From Actinomycetes bacterium (GTDB lineage Bacteria; Actinomycetota; Actinomycetes; Actinomycetales; Microbacteriaceae), in the NCBI GenBank assembly GCA_029779645.1, contig JAKPAC010000012.1, positions 62,001-126,000 on the forward strand: a stretch of DNA of 64,000 nucleotides, written 5' to 3'. Both the position numbers and the translations under genes were made by a program. The notes under the pieces are model-generated. The model saw only the letters and a program-made list of their open reading frames with translations. It made no database searches and was not told the DNA's origin. This document shows positions 36,346 through 48,055 of this stretch, piece after piece; positions within the stretch are counted from its first letter, which is position 1; each line of letters opens with the position of its first letter.

Positions 36346-37323
36346 GTGGCACTTACCGCCGACGTCAAAACCGAGCTGATGGCGATCCGTGATCCCAGGC
36401 CAACCGTGCGGAACGCCGAGCTGACCTCGCTGCTGCGCTTCTCTGGTGGGCTGCACATCATCTCGGGCCGCATCGCCATCGAGGCGGAGCTCGAGTCCGA
36501 GGGGATGGCACGCCGGGTGGCCCGCGACATCATGGAGCTGTACGGGGTGCGCCCGGAGATGGCGCTCGTGCAGGCTTCGGCCCAGCGCCAGGGGACCACG
36601 TTCGTCGTTCGGGTGATCGACGGAGGCGAGACCCTGGCCCGTCAGACCGGCCTGCTCGATGCTCGCCGCCGCCCCGTGCGCGGTCTGCCGAACAAGCTCA
36701 CCACGGGTGCCCGGCCTGAGCTCGGGGCGATCTGGCGCGGTGCGTTCCTCGCCAACGGCAGCCTCACCGATCCCGGCCGCTCGGCCGCGCTCGAGGTGGT
36801 GTGCCCGGGCGGCGAGGCCGCCATGGCGCTGGTCGGGGCGGCGCACCGCATCGATGTGCCGAGCAAGGCGCGAGAGGTGCGCGGGGTGCACCGCGTCGTC
36901 ATCCGCGAGGGCGAGGCGATCCGCGCGATGCTGCATGCCATGGGCGCCGCGAAGACGGTGGAGGAGTGGGAGCAGCTTCGCCAGCGGCGCGAAGTCCGCG
37001 CGGGCGTGAATCGGCTCGTGAACTTCGACGACGCGAACCTCCGGCGCTCGGCGCAGGCCGCGGTCGCGGCGTGCGCTCGTGTGCAGCGCGCGCTCGAGAT
37101 TCTGGGCGATGAGGTCCCGGCGCACCTGCGCACCGCCGGTGAGCTGCGCCTCGCCCACCGTGAGGCGAGCCTCGATGAGCTCGGGCATCACGCTGACCCG
37201 CCCCTGACGAAGGATGCCGTCGCAGGCCGCATCCGCCGTCTGCTGGCCATGGCCGACAAGCACGCCGAGGCGAACGGGATTCCGGGCACCGACGCGAATC
37301 TTCCGGGCGACGTCGACGCGTAG
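36346..37323 (+). CDS. whiA: WhiA-family DNA-binding regulator
   Basis: The 325-aa protein has the WhiA N-terminal LAGLIDADG-like fold ([30 protein letters not shown]) and a C-terminal helix-turn-helix ([26 protein letters not shown]). In Streptomyces WhiA controls sporulation septation with WhiB; in non-sporulating actinobacteria it is linked to cell division. The GTG start has GAGGAG about five bases upstream. It follows rapZ by 37 bases; TAAGCT across the rapZ stop may be an extra promoter. Confidence 0.96.
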   Translation: MALTADVKTELMAIRDPRPTVRNAELTSLLRFSGGLHIISGRIAIEAELESEGMARRVARDIMELYGVRPEMALVQASAQRQGTTFVVRVIDGGETLARQTGLLDARRRPVRGLPNKLTTGARPELGAIWRGAFLANGSLTDPGRSAALEVVCPGGEAAMALVGAAHRIDVPSKAREVRGVHRVVIREGEAIRAMLHAMGAAKTVEEWEQLRQRREVRAGVNRLVNFDDANLRRSAQAAVAACARVQRALEILGDEVPAHLRTAGELRLAHREASLDELGHHADPPLTKDAVAGRIRRLLAMADKHAEANGIPGTDANLPGDVDA

Positions 37324-37361
37324 CCGCGGGGCGGCCCCGCCCCCTGCTGTGCGCCGCTCAG

Positions 37362-37367
37362 TAGGAT
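37362..37367 (+). promoter_or_regulatory. Candidate -10 (TAGGAT) of sodA
   Basis: The hexamer lies 56 bases before the sodA ATG, giving a short leader with GAAGGAAGAAG ahead of the start. Confidence 0.5.
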
Positions 37368-37423
37368 GAAGGGGTCAACCCCGCCGCGCGGGTCGCGTGG
37401 CGCTCGAAGGAAGAAGCATACAA

Positions 37424-39185
<1,762 letters not shown>

Positions 39186-39210
39186 GCCATGCGCCGCAGG
39201 GCAAAAATCT

Positions 39211-40425
39211 ATGTCACTTCGCACCCTTGAAACGCTCGGATCGCTCGCAGGAAAGCGAGTCATCGTCCGATGCGACCTGAATGTCCCGCTGCAGGACGGC
39301 GTCATCACCGATGACGGCCGGGTCCGCGCCTCGCTCCCGACGCTGAATGCCCTGATCAACCAGGGAGCCAGGGTCGTCGTCGTGTCGCACCTCGGCCGCC
39401 CGGATGGCCGTCCCGACGCGAAGTACAGCCTGGCGCCGGTCGCGCAGCGGCTCAGCGAGCTGCTCGGCAAGCCAGTGGCATTCGCCCGTGACACCGTGGG
39501 GGAGTCGGCTGTCGAGGCCGTCGAGGCGCTCGGCGACGGCGACGTCGCTGTGCTCGAGAACCTCCGCTTCAACGCGGGGGAGACGAGCAAGAACGACGAC
39601 GTGCGCGGCGCCTTCGCCGCGGAGCTGGCGAAGCTTGGCGACGCGATGGTGTCGGACGGCTTCGGCGTCGTGCACCGCAAGCAGGCGAGCGTGTACGACC
39701 TCGCCGAGCTCCTGCCCTCGGCGGCCGGTCTGCTGATCGCCGCCGAGCTTCGCGTGCTGGATCGCCTCACCGAGAACCCGCAGCGCCCCTACACCGTGGT
39801 GCTCGGCGGCTCAAAGGTCAGTGACAAGCTCGGCGTGATCGAGCACCTGCTGCCGCGCGTCGACACGCTGCTGATCGGCGGCGGCATGCTCTTCACCTTC
39901 CTCGCCGCACAGGGCCACAAGGTGGCCGCCAGCCTGCTCGAGCCCGAGCAGATTCCGCGGGTGCAGGACTACCTCCGCACCGCCGCCGAGCTGGGGGTGC
40001 AGATCGGCATCCCCAGCGATGTGGTCGTGGCCTCGAAGTTCGGCGCCGACGCCGAACATGTCGTGAGCGCGGCAGATGCCATCGAAGACACGCCCTTCGG
40101 AGCCTCTGGCATCGGCCTCGACATCGGACCGGTGACCGCGGCGGCGTTCGCCGAAGCGATCCGCGCCAGCAGCACCGTGTTCTGGAACGGCCCGATGGGC
40201 GTGTTCGAGCTGGTGCCATTCGCAGCCGGCACCCGCGCAGTCGCTCAGGCGCTGACCGAGGTCGACGGGCTGAGCGTCGTCGGCGGTGGCGACTCGGCCG
40301 CGGCGGTGCGCCAGCTCGGCTTCTCGGACGAGCAGTTCGGGCACATCTCGACGGGCGGCGGCGCGAGCCTCGAGTTCTTGGAAGGCAAGAAGCTGCCCGG
40401 GCTGGAGGTGCTCGGATGGTCGTGA
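39211..40425 (+). CDS. pgk: Phosphoglycerate kinase
   Basis: The enzyme transfers the acyl phosphate of 1,3-bisphosphoglycerate to ADP. The 404-aa protein starts with VIVRCDLNVPLQDG and SHLGRPDGRPD (substrate site) and ends with the nucleotide site NGPMGVFE and VVGGGDSAAAV. Length is standard. AGGG lies about 10 bases before the ATG. It sits between gap and tpiA and overlaps tpiA by 10 bases. Confidence 0.97.
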   Translation: MSLRTLETLGSLAGKRVIVRCDLNVPLQDGVITDDGRVRASLPTLNALINQGARVVVVSHLGRPDGRPDAKYSLAPVAQRLSELLGKPVAFARDTVGESAVEAVEALGDGDVAVLENLRFNAGETSKNDDVRGAFAAELAKLGDAMVSDGFGVVHRKQASVYDLAELLPSAAGLLIAAELRVLDRLTENPQRPYTVVLGGSKVSDKLGVIEHLLPRVDTLLIGGGMLFTFLAAQGHKVAASLLEPEQIPRVQDYLRTAAELGVQIGIPSDVVVASKFGADAEHVVSAADAIEDTPFGASGIGLDIGPVTAAAFAEAIRASSTVFWNGPMGVFELVPFAAGTRAVAQALTEVDGLSVVGGGDSAAAVRQLGFSDEQFGHISTGGGASLEFLEGKKLPGLEVLGWS

Positions 40426-41204
40426 CGCGCACCCCGCTCATCGCGGGCAACTGGAAGATGAACCTCGACCACCTGCAGGCGATCGCGTTCGTGCAGAAGC
40501 TGGATTGGGCGCTCAAGGACGCGAGGCACGACTTCGCATCCGTCGAGGTGGCCGTGTTCCCGCCGTTCACCGACATCCGCTCGGTGCAGACGCTGGTCAG
40601 CGCAGACAAGATCGAGTTCGCCTACGGCGCGCAGGATGTCTCGGCGCACGATGCGGGCGCATACACCGGCGAGATCTCCGGCGCGTTTCTCGCGGCGCTC
40701 GGATGCGGCTACGTGCTCGTCGGGCACTCGGAGCGCCGCCAGTATCACGGCGAGACCGATGAGCTCGTGGCGGCGAAGGTCAAGGCCGCGATCAAGCACG
40801 GGATCGTTCCGGTGATCTGCGTCGGCGAGACGGCCGAGGATCTCGAGGCCCATGGGGCGAGCGCCGTCCCGGTCGCGCAGCTCGAGGCCGCCCTCGCGGG
40901 GCTCCCGAAGGGCGCCGACGTCGTCGTCGCCTACGAGCCCGTGTGGGCGATCGGCTCGGGGCAGGCGGCGACGCCCGAGCAGGCCGAGCAGGTCGCGGCG
41001 CCGTTGCGCGCCGTGGTCGGCCGCGTGCTCGGCGACGCGGCAGCCGCGAAGACGCGAATTCTGTACGGCGGCTCGGTCGGGGCATCCAACATCGCGGGCT
41101 TCATGCGCGAGCCGAACATCGACGGTGCGCTGGTCGGGGGTGCGAGCCTGAAGATCAACGACTTCTCGGCGATCATCCGCTACCAGAAGCACGTCGGCGT
41201 CTAG
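40416..41204 (+). CDS. tpiA: Triosephosphate isomerase
   Basis: The enzyme interconverts dihydroxyacetone phosphate and glyceraldehyde 3-phosphate. The 262-aa protein has the N-terminal AGNWKMN lysine motif, the catalytic histidine in GHSERR, the catalytic glutamate in AYEPVWAIG and the phosphate loop YGGSV. The ATG at 40416 has GGAGG seven bases upstream; a GTG at 40422 that overlaps the pgk stop is an alternative. It is translationally coupled to pgk. Confidence 0.97.
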   Translation: MVVTRTPLIAGNWKMNLDHLQAIAFVQKLDWALKDARHDFASVEVAVFPPFTDIRSVQTLVSADKIEFAYGAQDVSAHDAGAYTGEISGAFLAALGCGYVLVGHSERRQYHGETDELVAAKVKAAIKHGIVPVICVGETAEDLEAHGASAVPVAQLEAALAGLPKGADVVVAYEPVWAIGSGQAATPEQAEQVAAPLRAVVGRVLGDAAAAKTRILYGGSVGASNIAGFMREPNIDGALVGGASLKINDFSAIIRYQKHVGV

Positions 41205-41254
41205 CGTTCCCCGGGGCGTGCCGAGCGGGAGGACGCCAGTTCGCACCACGCTTG

Positions 41255-41260
41255 TATACT
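41255..41260 (+). promoter_or_regulatory. Extended -10 (TTGTATACT) of secG-rbpA
   Basis: TATACT with a preceding TG lies about 72 bases before the secG start, so secG-rbpA can be transcribed independently of the glycolytic operon. No clear -35 is seen. Confidence 0.6.
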
Positions 41261-41331
41261 GAATCCATCGCGTGTCCCGTCGGGCCACGTCGAAACCACG
41301 CCCGCAAGGGCACCGTGAAAGGCACCCGTTC

Positions 41332-41580
41332 GTGCAGATTCTTGAGTTCGTCCTCCAGGTGCTGCTTGGGATCACCAGCCTCCTGCTGACCCTGCTCATC
41401 CTGTTGCACAAGGGCCGCGGCGGCGGCCTGTCCGACATGTTCGGCGGCGGCATGTCGTCGACCATGGGATCGTCGGGGGTCGCCGAGCGCAACCTCAATC
41501 GCTTCACCGTGGTGCTCGCGCTCGCATGGTTCGTCTCGATCGTGGCATTGGGCCTGATCACCAAGTTCCAGGGGATGTGA
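41332..41580 (+). CDS. secG: Preprotein translocase subunit SecG
   Basis: The 82-aa protein has two membrane helices (ILEFVLQVLLGITSLLLTLLILL and FTVVLALAWFVSIVALGLI) separated by the SecG loop HKGRGGGLSDMFGGG. It assists SecYE in protein export. The GTG start, with AAAGG nine bases upstream, fits the family N-terminus; the track start is 20 codons too long. Its stop is followed two bases later by the rbpA start. Confidence 0.95.
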   Translation: MQILEFVLQVLLGITSLLLTLLILLHKGRGGGLSDMFGGGMSSTMGSSGVAERNLNRFTVVLALAWFVSIVALGLITKFQGM

Positions 41581-41582
41581 CG

Positions 41583-41945
41583 TTGGCTACTGGCGGCAAT
41601 GCAATTCGTGGCACGCGCGTGGGCGCTGGCCCCATGGGCGAGCAGGATCACGGCTACCATGCCGATCGCGTCGCGATCTCGTACTGGGATGCGCTCGGCA
41701 ACGAGACGGTCCGCTACTTCGCTGCGAACGTTCCCGAGGAGGAGATCCCCGAGACGATCGACTGCCCCCACTCCGGGCTGCCGGCCGGGCGTGACAAAGA
41801 CAACCCGCCGCAGGTCGCGAAGCCTGAGCCGTACAAGACGCACCTCGCATACGTGAAGGAGCGCCGCACCGACGAAGAGGCGGCGACCCTGCTCGACGAC
41901 GCGCTCGTGCAGCTGCGCGAGCGCCGCGGCACCACCGTCAAGTAG
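41583..41945 (+). CDS. rbpA: RNA polymerase-binding protein RbpA
   Basis: RbpA binds actinobacterial RNA polymerase and the principal sigma factor and stimulates open-complex formation. The 120-aa protein begins with the family's N-terminal tail NAIRGTRVGAGPMGE and has a middle core region and the C-terminal sigma-interacting helix segment ERRTDEEAATLLDDALVQLRERR. The start is TTG, two bases after the secG stop, with AGGGGA seven bases upstream; this gives the expected MATGGNAIRG start. The track ORF begins earlier inside secG. Confidence 0.93.
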   Translation: MATGGNAIRGTRVGAGPMGEQDHGYHADRVAISYWDALGNETVRYFAANVPEEEIPETIDCPHSGLPAGRDKDNPPQVAKPEPYKTHLAYVKERRTDEEAATLLDDALVQLRERRGTTVK

Positions 41946-41971
41946 CTTCGGCTTCGGCTTCGGCTTCGGCT
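41945..41971. repeat. Hexanucleotide microsatellite (GCTTCG)4
   Basis: Four perfect GCTTCG units plus GCT begin at the last base of the rbpA stop codon and fill the gap to the convergent pgl gene. Confidence 0.85.
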
Positions 41972-41986
41972 AGCGACGCCGCGACG

Positions 41987-42772
41987 CTACCGCTCGTCGG
42001 CGATGAGCTCGGGGGGGACCTCCGCCGCCGCAGCCTCGTCGACGAAGAACACGGTCGAGACGCGGCCCTTCGCCCCCGCTGCGGGCACGTGCGCATAGCT
42101 GGCGCCCGCGAGGGCGAGGCCCAGCACCGCCGCCTTGTCGGCGCCGCTGAGCACGAGCCACACCCGCTGCGAGGCATTGATCACCGGCCGGGTGAGGGTC
42201 ACCCGGGTGGGCGGCGGCTTGGGCGAGTCGCGCACAGCCAGCGCCGCTGCGTCGGTCACCGCGATCTCGTGGCGCTCGGGAAAGAGCGAGGCGTAGTGGC
42301 CGTCGGGGCCGACGCCGAGCAGCGCGACGTCGAAGCTCGGCCACGGATCGCCGCCGACAGGGGCGAAGCCGGCGAGCTCGTTGGCATACGCCGCGGCTGC
42401 GGCATCCACGTCGACGCCGGCGTCGGACGCAAGGATGGCGTGCACGTTGCGGGCCGGGATGACGATGTGGTCGATGAGGGCCCGGCGCGCGAGCACCTCG
42501 TTGCGCTCGTCGTCGTCGGCCGGCACGAAGCGCTCGTCGCTCCACCACAGGTGCACCCGCGACCAGTCGATGTTGTCGCGCCACGGATGCGCGGCGATCG
42601 CGGCGAGCACGGCCGCGCCGCCGCGGCCGCCGGTGAGGGCGATGTGCACCGCGTCTCGCTCGGCGGTGAGCTGCGCGAGGGTGCCGACCACGCGTCCCGC
42701 CAGCAGCTCGGCGACCGCGGCAAGGTCGGGGCGCACCAGCACGCTGCGCTCGTGGTCTCGCTCGACTGCCAT
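41987..42772 (-). CDS. pgl: 6-phosphogluconolactonase
   Basis: The enzyme hydrolyses 6-phosphogluconolactone in the oxidative pentose phosphate pathway. The 261-aa protein shows the family motifs LTGGRGGAAVL, VHLWWSDERFVP, LLGVGPDGHYASLFP and TRVTLTRPVINAS. Length is normal. It is the last gene of the minus-strand operon and starts 8 bases after the opcA stop. Confidence 0.95.
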   Translation of the reverse strand: MAVERDHERSVLVRPDLAAVAELLAGRVVGTLAQLTAERDAVHIALTGGRGGAAVLAAIAAHPWRDNIDWSRVHLWWSDERFVPADDDERNEVLARRALIDHIVIPARNVHAILASDAGVDVDAAAAAYANELAGFAPVGGDPWPSFDVALLGVGPDGHYASLFPERHEIAVTDAAALAVRDSPKPPPTRVTLTRPVINASQRVWLVLSGADKAAVLGLALAGASYAHVPAAGAKGRVSTVFFVDEAAAAEVPPELIADER

Positions 42773-42779
42773 GCGTCTC

Positions 42780-43718
42780 CTACGTTGCCGACTCGTGCAC
42801 CAGCGCGAGCCCCTCGGTGATGACTCGACCATACAGCAGGTCGGGATCGAGCCTCCGGAGCTCCTCGGCGAGGCATTCGCGCAGGCTGCGGCGGGGGAGG
42901 AACAGGTCGTGCGAGGGCTGACCGGGCTGGGTGAGGATCGCGTGCCCGGGCACGGGGCGCTCGAGCAGCACGTCGCCGCCGGCGCGGGTCAGGCGCACCG
43001 AGCGGATGCCGGATGACCATTCCTCGGTCGGAATATATGTGTAGGCCACGGGCACGTCGAGCATGAGCCGGAGCCAGGCTGCCAGCAGCGCCGTCGAGGG
43101 GGAGTCGGCCGCGCCGCGCACCTCGGCCGCGATGACCGGCGTGTACGGGGGCTGGTCGAGCACGGCGGCGAGGTGCTCGCGCCATCGGGTGATGCGGGTC
43201 CAGGCGAAGTCGGTGTCGCCCGGGCGGTGGCTCGCGCCGAGCTGGCGGAGCCACGTCGTGGGGTCCGGCTTTGTGGAGGCATCCGTGATGCGACGCTGCG
43301 CGATGCGGCCGATCGCCGAGTCGGCCGGCACCTTGGGGGTCTCGCCCGGCCACCAGGCCACCACGGGCGCGTCCGGGAGCAGGAGCCCACTGAGCAGGCT
43401 CTCGCGATTGTGCGCGGCCGCACCCTGCGCGCGCAGCACCACCACCTCGCTCGCGCCCGCGTCGCCGCCCACGCGGATCTGCGCGTCCACCCGGGGCTCG
43501 GCAGCGGGATCATCGTCGATGGTGAGCACGATCACGCGCATCGGATGCTCCCGGGACGCGTCGTTGGCGGCGCGGATGACCTCCTCCGTCGCGTCGCGCT
43601 CGACCGCGATCACCAGGGTGAGCACCCTCCCCAGCGCGACGGCGCCGCCCTCCTCGCGCATCGTCACGAGGGCCTTCGATACCCGGCTGACGGTCGTGTC
43701 TGGCAGGTCGATGATCAT
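42780..43718 (-). CDS. opcA: Glucose-6-phosphate dehydrogenase assembly protein OpcA
   Basis: The 312-aa protein shows OpcA features: an N-terminal MIIDLPDTT, a central [20 protein letters not shown] and a C-terminal [22 protein letters not shown]. OpcA is an actinobacterial/cyanobacterial protein needed for full glucose-6-phosphate dehydrogenase activity and responds to redox state in some species. GGAGG lies five bases before the ATG, which overlaps the zwf stop by four bases, ensuring paired synthesis. Confidence 0.93.
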   Translation of the reverse strand: MIIDLPDTTVSRVSKALVTMREEGGAVALGRVLTLVIAVERDATEEVIRAANDASREHPMRVIVLTIDDDPAAEPRVDAQIRVGGDAGASEVVVLRAQGAAAHNRESLLSGLLLPDAPVVAWWPGETPKVPADSAIGRIAQRRITDASTKPDPTTWLRQLGASHRPGDTDFAWTRITRWREHLAAVLDQPPYTPVIAAEVRGAADSPSTALLAAWLRLMLDVPVAYTYIPTEEWSSGIRSVRLTRAGGDVLLERPVPGHAILTQPGQPSHDLFLPRRSLRECLAEELRRLDPDLLYGRVITEGLALVHESAT

Positions 43719-45268
43719 GGTCGCCTCCACACGCGGCCGTCGCGCTCCAGGAGCGCGTCGGCAGAGGCCGGCCCCCAGGAGCCCGGGTCGTACTGCTCGA
43801 GCGGTCCGCCCTGCGCGGCCCAGAACTGCTCGATCGGGTCGAGGATCTTCCACGACAGCTCGACCTCCTCGTGCCTGGGAAACAGCGGCGGATCGCCCAG
43901 GAGCACATCGAGGATCAGGCGCTCATACGCTTCGGGGCTCGCCTCGGTGAATGCGTGACCGTAGCCGAAGTCCATGGTCACGTCGCGCACCTGGCTGCCG
44001 GCGCCGGGCACCTTCGAGCCGAATCGGATCGTGACGCCCTCGTTCGGCTGCACGCGGATCACGAGCGCGTTCTGGCCGAGCTCGGATGTCTGGCTGCGCG
44101 AGAACAGCTGCTGCGGGGCGCGCTTGAACACCACCGCGATCTCGGTGACGCGCCGCCCGAGTCGCTTGCCCGCCCGCAGGTAGAACGGCACGCCCGCCCA
44201 GCGCCGGGTGTTGATCTCGAGCTTGATCGCGGCGTAGGTCTCGGTGGTGGATGCCGGATGCATGCCCTCCTCGTCGAGAAAGCCGGTCACCTGCTCGCCG
44301 CCCTGCCAGCCGCCCGCGTACTGCCCTCGTGCGGTCGTGCTGGCGAGGTCGGCCGGGAGCGAGACCGCCGCGAGCACCTTCTCCTTCTCGGCGCGCAGGT
44401 CCGCGGCGTTCAGCGTGTTCGGCTCCTCCATCGCGGTGAGGGCGAGCAGCTGGAGCAGGTGGTTCTGGATCACGTCGCGCGCGGCGCCGATGCCGTCGTA
44501 GTAGCCGGCGCGGCCGCCCACCCCGATGTCTTCCGCCATCGTGATCTGCACGTGGTCGACATGGTTGCGATTCCACAGCGGCTCGTACAGCTCGTTGGCG
44601 AAGCGGAGCGCCAGGATGTTCTGCACCGTCTCCTTGCCGAGGTAGTGGTCGATGCGGAAGATCGAGTCGGCGGGGAAGATGCGCTCCAGGGATTCGTTGA
44701 GCGCGCGCGCCGACACCAGATCGCTGCCGAACGGCTTCTCGACCACGACGCGCCGCCACCGCTCCGTGCCGGATTCTGCGCGATCCACGAGCCCCGACGC
44801 TCGCAGCTGCTGCGCCACCAGCGGGAAGTCCCTCGGCGGGATCGAGAGGTAGTAGGCGTGATTGCCCATGGTGCCCCGCTCTGCGTCCAGCGCCTCGATG
44901 GTGCTGCGCAGCCGAGTGAAGGCCGCGGCGTCGGTGAACTCGCCCGACACGAAGCGGATGCCCTGCAGGAGGGCCTGCCAGGTCTCTTCCCGAAACTCGG
45001 TGCGCGCGTGCTCGCGCACCGCCTCGTAGACCACTTCGGCGAAGTCCTGGTCGCGCCACTCGCGGCGGGCGAAGCCGACGAGGGCGAAGCCGGGCGGGAG
45101 CAGCCCGCGGTTGGCCAGGTCGTACACGGCCGGCATGAGCTTCTTGCGCGAGAGGTCGCCGGTCACGCCGAAGATCACGAGCGCGCTCGGCCCCGCGATC
45201 CGATTCAGCCGGCGGTCGTCCGGATCGCGGAGGGGGTTATGCCCGCGCGAGACCTCGATGGGGGGCAT
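43715..45268 (-). CDS. zwf: Glucose-6-phosphate dehydrogenase
   Basis: The enzyme oxidises glucose 6-phosphate to 6-phosphogluconolactone with NADP+. The 517-aa protein has the cofactor motif [11 protein letters not shown] near residue 35, EKPFGSDL and the catalytic signature RIDHYLGKE. Length is standard. The start [12 protein letters not shown] is preferred; the longer track ORF overlaps pgi in a non-conserved region. It lies between pgi and opcA in the pentose phosphate operon. Confidence 0.97.
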   Translation of the reverse strand: MPPIEVSRGHNPLRDPDDRRLNRIAGPSALVIFGVTGDLSRKKLMPAVYDLANRGLLPPGFALVGFARREWRDQDFAEVVYEAVREHARTEFREETWQALLQGIRFVSGEFTDAAAFTRLRSTIEALDAERGTMGNHAYYLSIPPRDFPLVAQQLRASGLVDRAESGTERWRRVVVEKPFGSDLVSARALNESLERIFPADSIFRIDHYLGKETVQNILALRFANELYEPLWNRNHVDHVQITMAEDIGVGGRAGYYDGIGAARDVIQNHLLQLLALTAMEEPNTLNAADLRAEKEKVLAAVSLPADLASTTARGQYAGGWQGGEQVTGFLDEEGMHPASTTETYAAIKLEINTRRWAGVPFYLRAGKRLGRRVTEIAVVFKRAPQQLFSRSQTSELGQNALVIRVQPNEGVTIRFGSKVPGAGSQVRDVTMDFGYGHAFTEASPEAYERLILDVLLGDPPLFPRHEEVELSWKILDPIEQFWAAQGGPLEQYDPGSWGPASADALLERDGRVWRRP

Positions 45269-45306
45269 GCCGTCTTCTCTCTGCCGAGCGTGGGTGCTGC
45301 CGTCGG

Positions 45307-46920
45307 CTACTGGGCGGCCTCGAAGAGTGCGAGCACCTCGGTGCCGGGCTCGGTGAGGGTGAGCGTCACGACCGGGCGGCCAAGCTGCGCGAGCACCGCC
45401 GCGTCGCCGGCTGCCTGCGCCGCGACGAGCTGGCCGAACGTGTAGGGACGCCCGGGGATCTCGAGGTCGACATCGGTGCGCTCCGTGATCTGCAGGAACA
45501 CGCCCTGGGCCGGGCCGCCCTTGTGGTACTGCCCGGTCGAGTGCAGGAACCGCGGGCCCCAGCCGAAGGTCGCCGGTCGTCCCGAGTCGGCGGCCGTCAT
45601 CTCGCGCAGGCCCGAGAGCTGGGGGATGTCGGTGCGGTCGACGTACGCCTGCACCGAGACGTAGCCATCGCCGCCGAGGCGAGCCCACAGCGCGTCGAGC
45701 ACGCCGGCGATGGTGCCGCTCGCGGCGAGCACGGGATCCGAGACCCGCACCTCGATGCCCTGCTCGACGAACGCCGGCGGCGCCTGCTCGGGGCGTGCGT
45801 CGAGCAGCCCGCGCGCGGCAGCCTTGGCCGATTCGACGTCGGGCTGGTCGAACGGGTTGATGCCGAGCAGGCGTCCGAGGATCGCCGTCGCATACTCCCA
45901 CACCATGAACTGCGCGCCGAGCGTCCCGCTGACGAGGATCTCGCCGGGATTCTGCTCAAGCATCCGGAAGTGCACCGCGTCATCGACGAAGCGCACGATC
46001 TGCATGTCGGCGGGCGTCTGCTCCTGCACCTCGGGCGAGACGGGCAGCAGCACGACGGGCAGGATGCCGCGGCCCTGCTTGCCCGTCGACTCGGCGATGA
46101 GCTGCTCGATCCAGTCGGGCAGCCCCACGATGTGCGTGCCGTCGGTGACGAGGCCGAGCTTGTCGCGGCGCACCTCCCCGCCCGCACCCGAGATCGCCGC
46201 GGCGAGGATCAGGGCCGGGTTCGACGCGGAGTCGATGGCGAGCTCGAGCAGCATCGCCTCGGCCTCATCGAGCACCTCGTCGATCGGCGCGCCAGCGAGA
46301 CCTGCGGGCACGAGGCCGAAGGCCGTCAGCGCCGAGTAGCGGCCGCCGACGTCCGGGTCGGCGAGGAACACCCGGTATCCCGCGCCCTGCGCGAGCGTCT
46401 CGAGCTCCGAGCCGGGGTCGGTCACGACGACGATGCGCTCGGCGGGGTCGATGCCGAGGTCGCTGAACGCCGCCTCGAACGCCCGCCGCATCGAGTCGGT
46501 CTCGACGGTGGAGCCGGACTTCGACGACACCACGAGCACCGTGCGCTCGAGTCCGCCGTCGAGGGCGGCGAGCACCTGGCCGGGCACCGTCGAGTCGAGC
46601 ACGGTGAGCGGCACGCCGGCGGTGGCGGCGATCACCTCGGGCGCGAGCGACGAGCCGCCCATCCCAGCCAGCACGACGCGATCGACCCCGCGTGCCTGCA
46701 GGGTCGCCCGATGCGCCGCGATCTCAGCAACCAGCGGGCGCGAGACCGACACGGCCTGCAACCAGCCGAGGCGCACCGAGGCCTCCGCTTCGGCCTCGGG
46801 ACCCCAGAGCGAGGTGTCGGCCGCGGTCAGGGCGGTCGCGATCATCTCGGCGACCAGCCCGGGAACGATCGCGTCCACCGCGCCCTTCGGCGCGCCGCTG
46901 ACGTGAATCTCGAAGCTCAT
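45307..46920 (-). CDS. pgi: Glucose-6-phosphate isomerase
   Basis: The enzyme interconverts glucose 6-phosphate and fructose 6-phosphate. The 537-aa protein has the SIS-type sugar-phosphate motifs [11 protein letters not shown] and [10 protein letters not shown], and later [10 protein letters not shown] and [19 protein letters not shown]. This is the diverged actinobacterial form often found in pentose phosphate operons. Its ATG overlaps the tal stop by four bases; zwf follows after 38 bases. Confidence 0.92.
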   Translation of the reverse strand: MSFEIHVSGAPKGAVDAIVPGLVAEMIATALTAADTSLWGPEAEAEASVRLGWLQAVSVSRPLVAEIAAHRATLQARGVDRVVLAGMGGSSLAPEVIAATAGVPLTVLDSTVPGQVLAALDGGLERTVLVVSSKSGSTVETDSMRRAFEAAFSDLGIDPAERIVVVTDPGSELETLAQGAGYRVFLADPDVGGRYSALTAFGLVPAGLAGAPIDEVLDEAEAMLLELAIDSASNPALILAAAISGAGGEVRRDKLGLVTDGTHIVGLPDWIEQLIAESTGKQGRGILPVVLLPVSPEVQEQTPADMQIVRFVDDAVHFRMLEQNPGEILVSGTLGAQFMVWEYATAILGRLLGINPFDQPDVESAKAAARGLLDARPEQAPPAFVEQGIEVRVSDPVLAASGTIAGVLDALWARLGGDGYVSVQAYVDRTDIPQLSGLREMTAADSGRPATFGWGPRFLHSTGQYHKGGPAQGVFLQITERTDVDLEIPGRPYTFGQLVAAQAAGDAAVLAQLGRPVVTLTLTEPGTEVLALFEAAQ

Positions 46921-48032
46921 GACTGCGCCTTCGCCGCCTCGAGCGCCGCTGTGACCGTGCCCAGCATCTCGTGCCACGAGACGATGAACTTCTCGACACC
47001 CTCGCTCTCGAGCTTCTGCGTGACGTCGTCGATGCTGACGCCGAGCGCCGCGAGCTCGTCGAGCACGCGATGCGCGTCGGCGTAGTTCGGCGTGACCGTG
47101 TCGCCGGTGATCACCCCGTGGTCGAAGGTCGCCTCGAGCGTCTTCTCCGGCATGGTGTTCACCACGCCGGGGGCGACCAGCTCAGTCACGTAGAGGGTGT
47201 CCGGCAGCGCCGGATTCTTCACGCCGGTCGAGGCCCACAGCGGTCGCTGCAGGTGCGCGCCTGCCGACAGCAGCTCGGTCGCCTCGGCGGTCGCGAACTC
47301 CTGCCCGAACAGCTCGTATGCCAGTCGCGCGTTCGCGAGCCCTGCCCGGCTCTTGAGCGCCTCGGCGGCGGCGCCGCCGATGGCGTCCAGCCGCGCATCC
47401 ACCTCGGTGTCGACTCGTGAGACGAAGAACGAGGCGACCGAGTGGATGGTCGAGATGTCGATGCCCGCGTCCTTCGCGCGGCGAAGGCCGCGAAGGTATG
47501 CGCCGATCACGTCCCGGTAGCGCTCCAGGCTGAAGATCAGCGTCACGTTCACGCTGATGCCGGCGGCGATGCACTCCTCGATTGCGGGGATGCCCGCGAG
47601 GGTCGCGGGGATCTTGATGAGGGCGTTGTCGCGATCCACGGCCGCGGCGAGCGCCTTGGCCTGCGCGACGGTGGTCTCGGTGTCGTGCGCGAGATCGGGC
47701 GACACCTCGATCGAGACGCGCCCATCGACGTGGCCGCTCGCCTCGTACACGGGTCGCATGATGTCACAGCCCGCGCGCACGTCGTCGGTGGTGATCGTGA
47801 ACACGGCGTCGGCCGCACCCACGCCGGCGGCTGCGAGCTGCGCGATCTGCGTCGCGTAGTAGGCGCCGTTGGTCAGCGCATTCGCGAAGATGGTCGGGTT
47901 CGTGGTGACGCCGACGACGTCGCGCTCGGTGATGAACGCCGCGAGGCTGCCGGTCTCGATCAGCTCGCGCGAGAGGTCATCGAGCCAGATGCTGACACCG
48001 GCCTGCGAAAGCTGTGCTGTAGGGGTGGTCAT
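46917..48032 (-). CDS. tal: Transaldolase
   Basis: The enzyme transfers dihydroxyacetone units between sedoheptulose 7-phosphate and glyceraldehyde 3-phosphate. The 371-aa protein has [10 protein letters not shown] near the start, the Schiff-base lysine in [23 protein letters not shown] and SRVDTEVD. Length fits the long actinobacterial form. AAGGAGG lies seven bases before the ATG, and the gene follows tkt by 23 bases. Confidence 0.96.
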   Translation of the reverse strand: MTTPTAQLSQAGVSIWLDDLSRELIETGSLAAFITERDVVGVTTNPTIFANALTNGAYYATQIAQLAAAGVGAADAVFTITTDDVRAGCDIMRPVYEASGHVDGRVSIEVSPDLAHDTETTVAQAKALAAAVDRDNALIKIPATLAGIPAIEECIAAGISVNVTLIFSLERYRDVIGAYLRGLRRAKDAGIDISTIHSVASFFVSRVDTEVDARLDAIGGAAAEALKSRAGLANARLAYELFGQEFATAEATELLSAGAHLQRPLWASTGVKNPALPDTLYVTELVAPGVVNTMPEKTLEATFDHGVITGDTVTPNYADAHRVLDELAALGVSIDDVTQKLESEGVEKFIVSWHEMLGTVTAALEAAKAQS

Positions 48033-48055
48033 TGCTGCCTCCTTGCGGCCCGGCC

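Noticed and set aside
33660-36599. 979-aa minus-strand ORF
   Set aside because: It is antisense to uvrC, rapZ and whiA, which are unambiguous; high GC keeps the opposite frame open.
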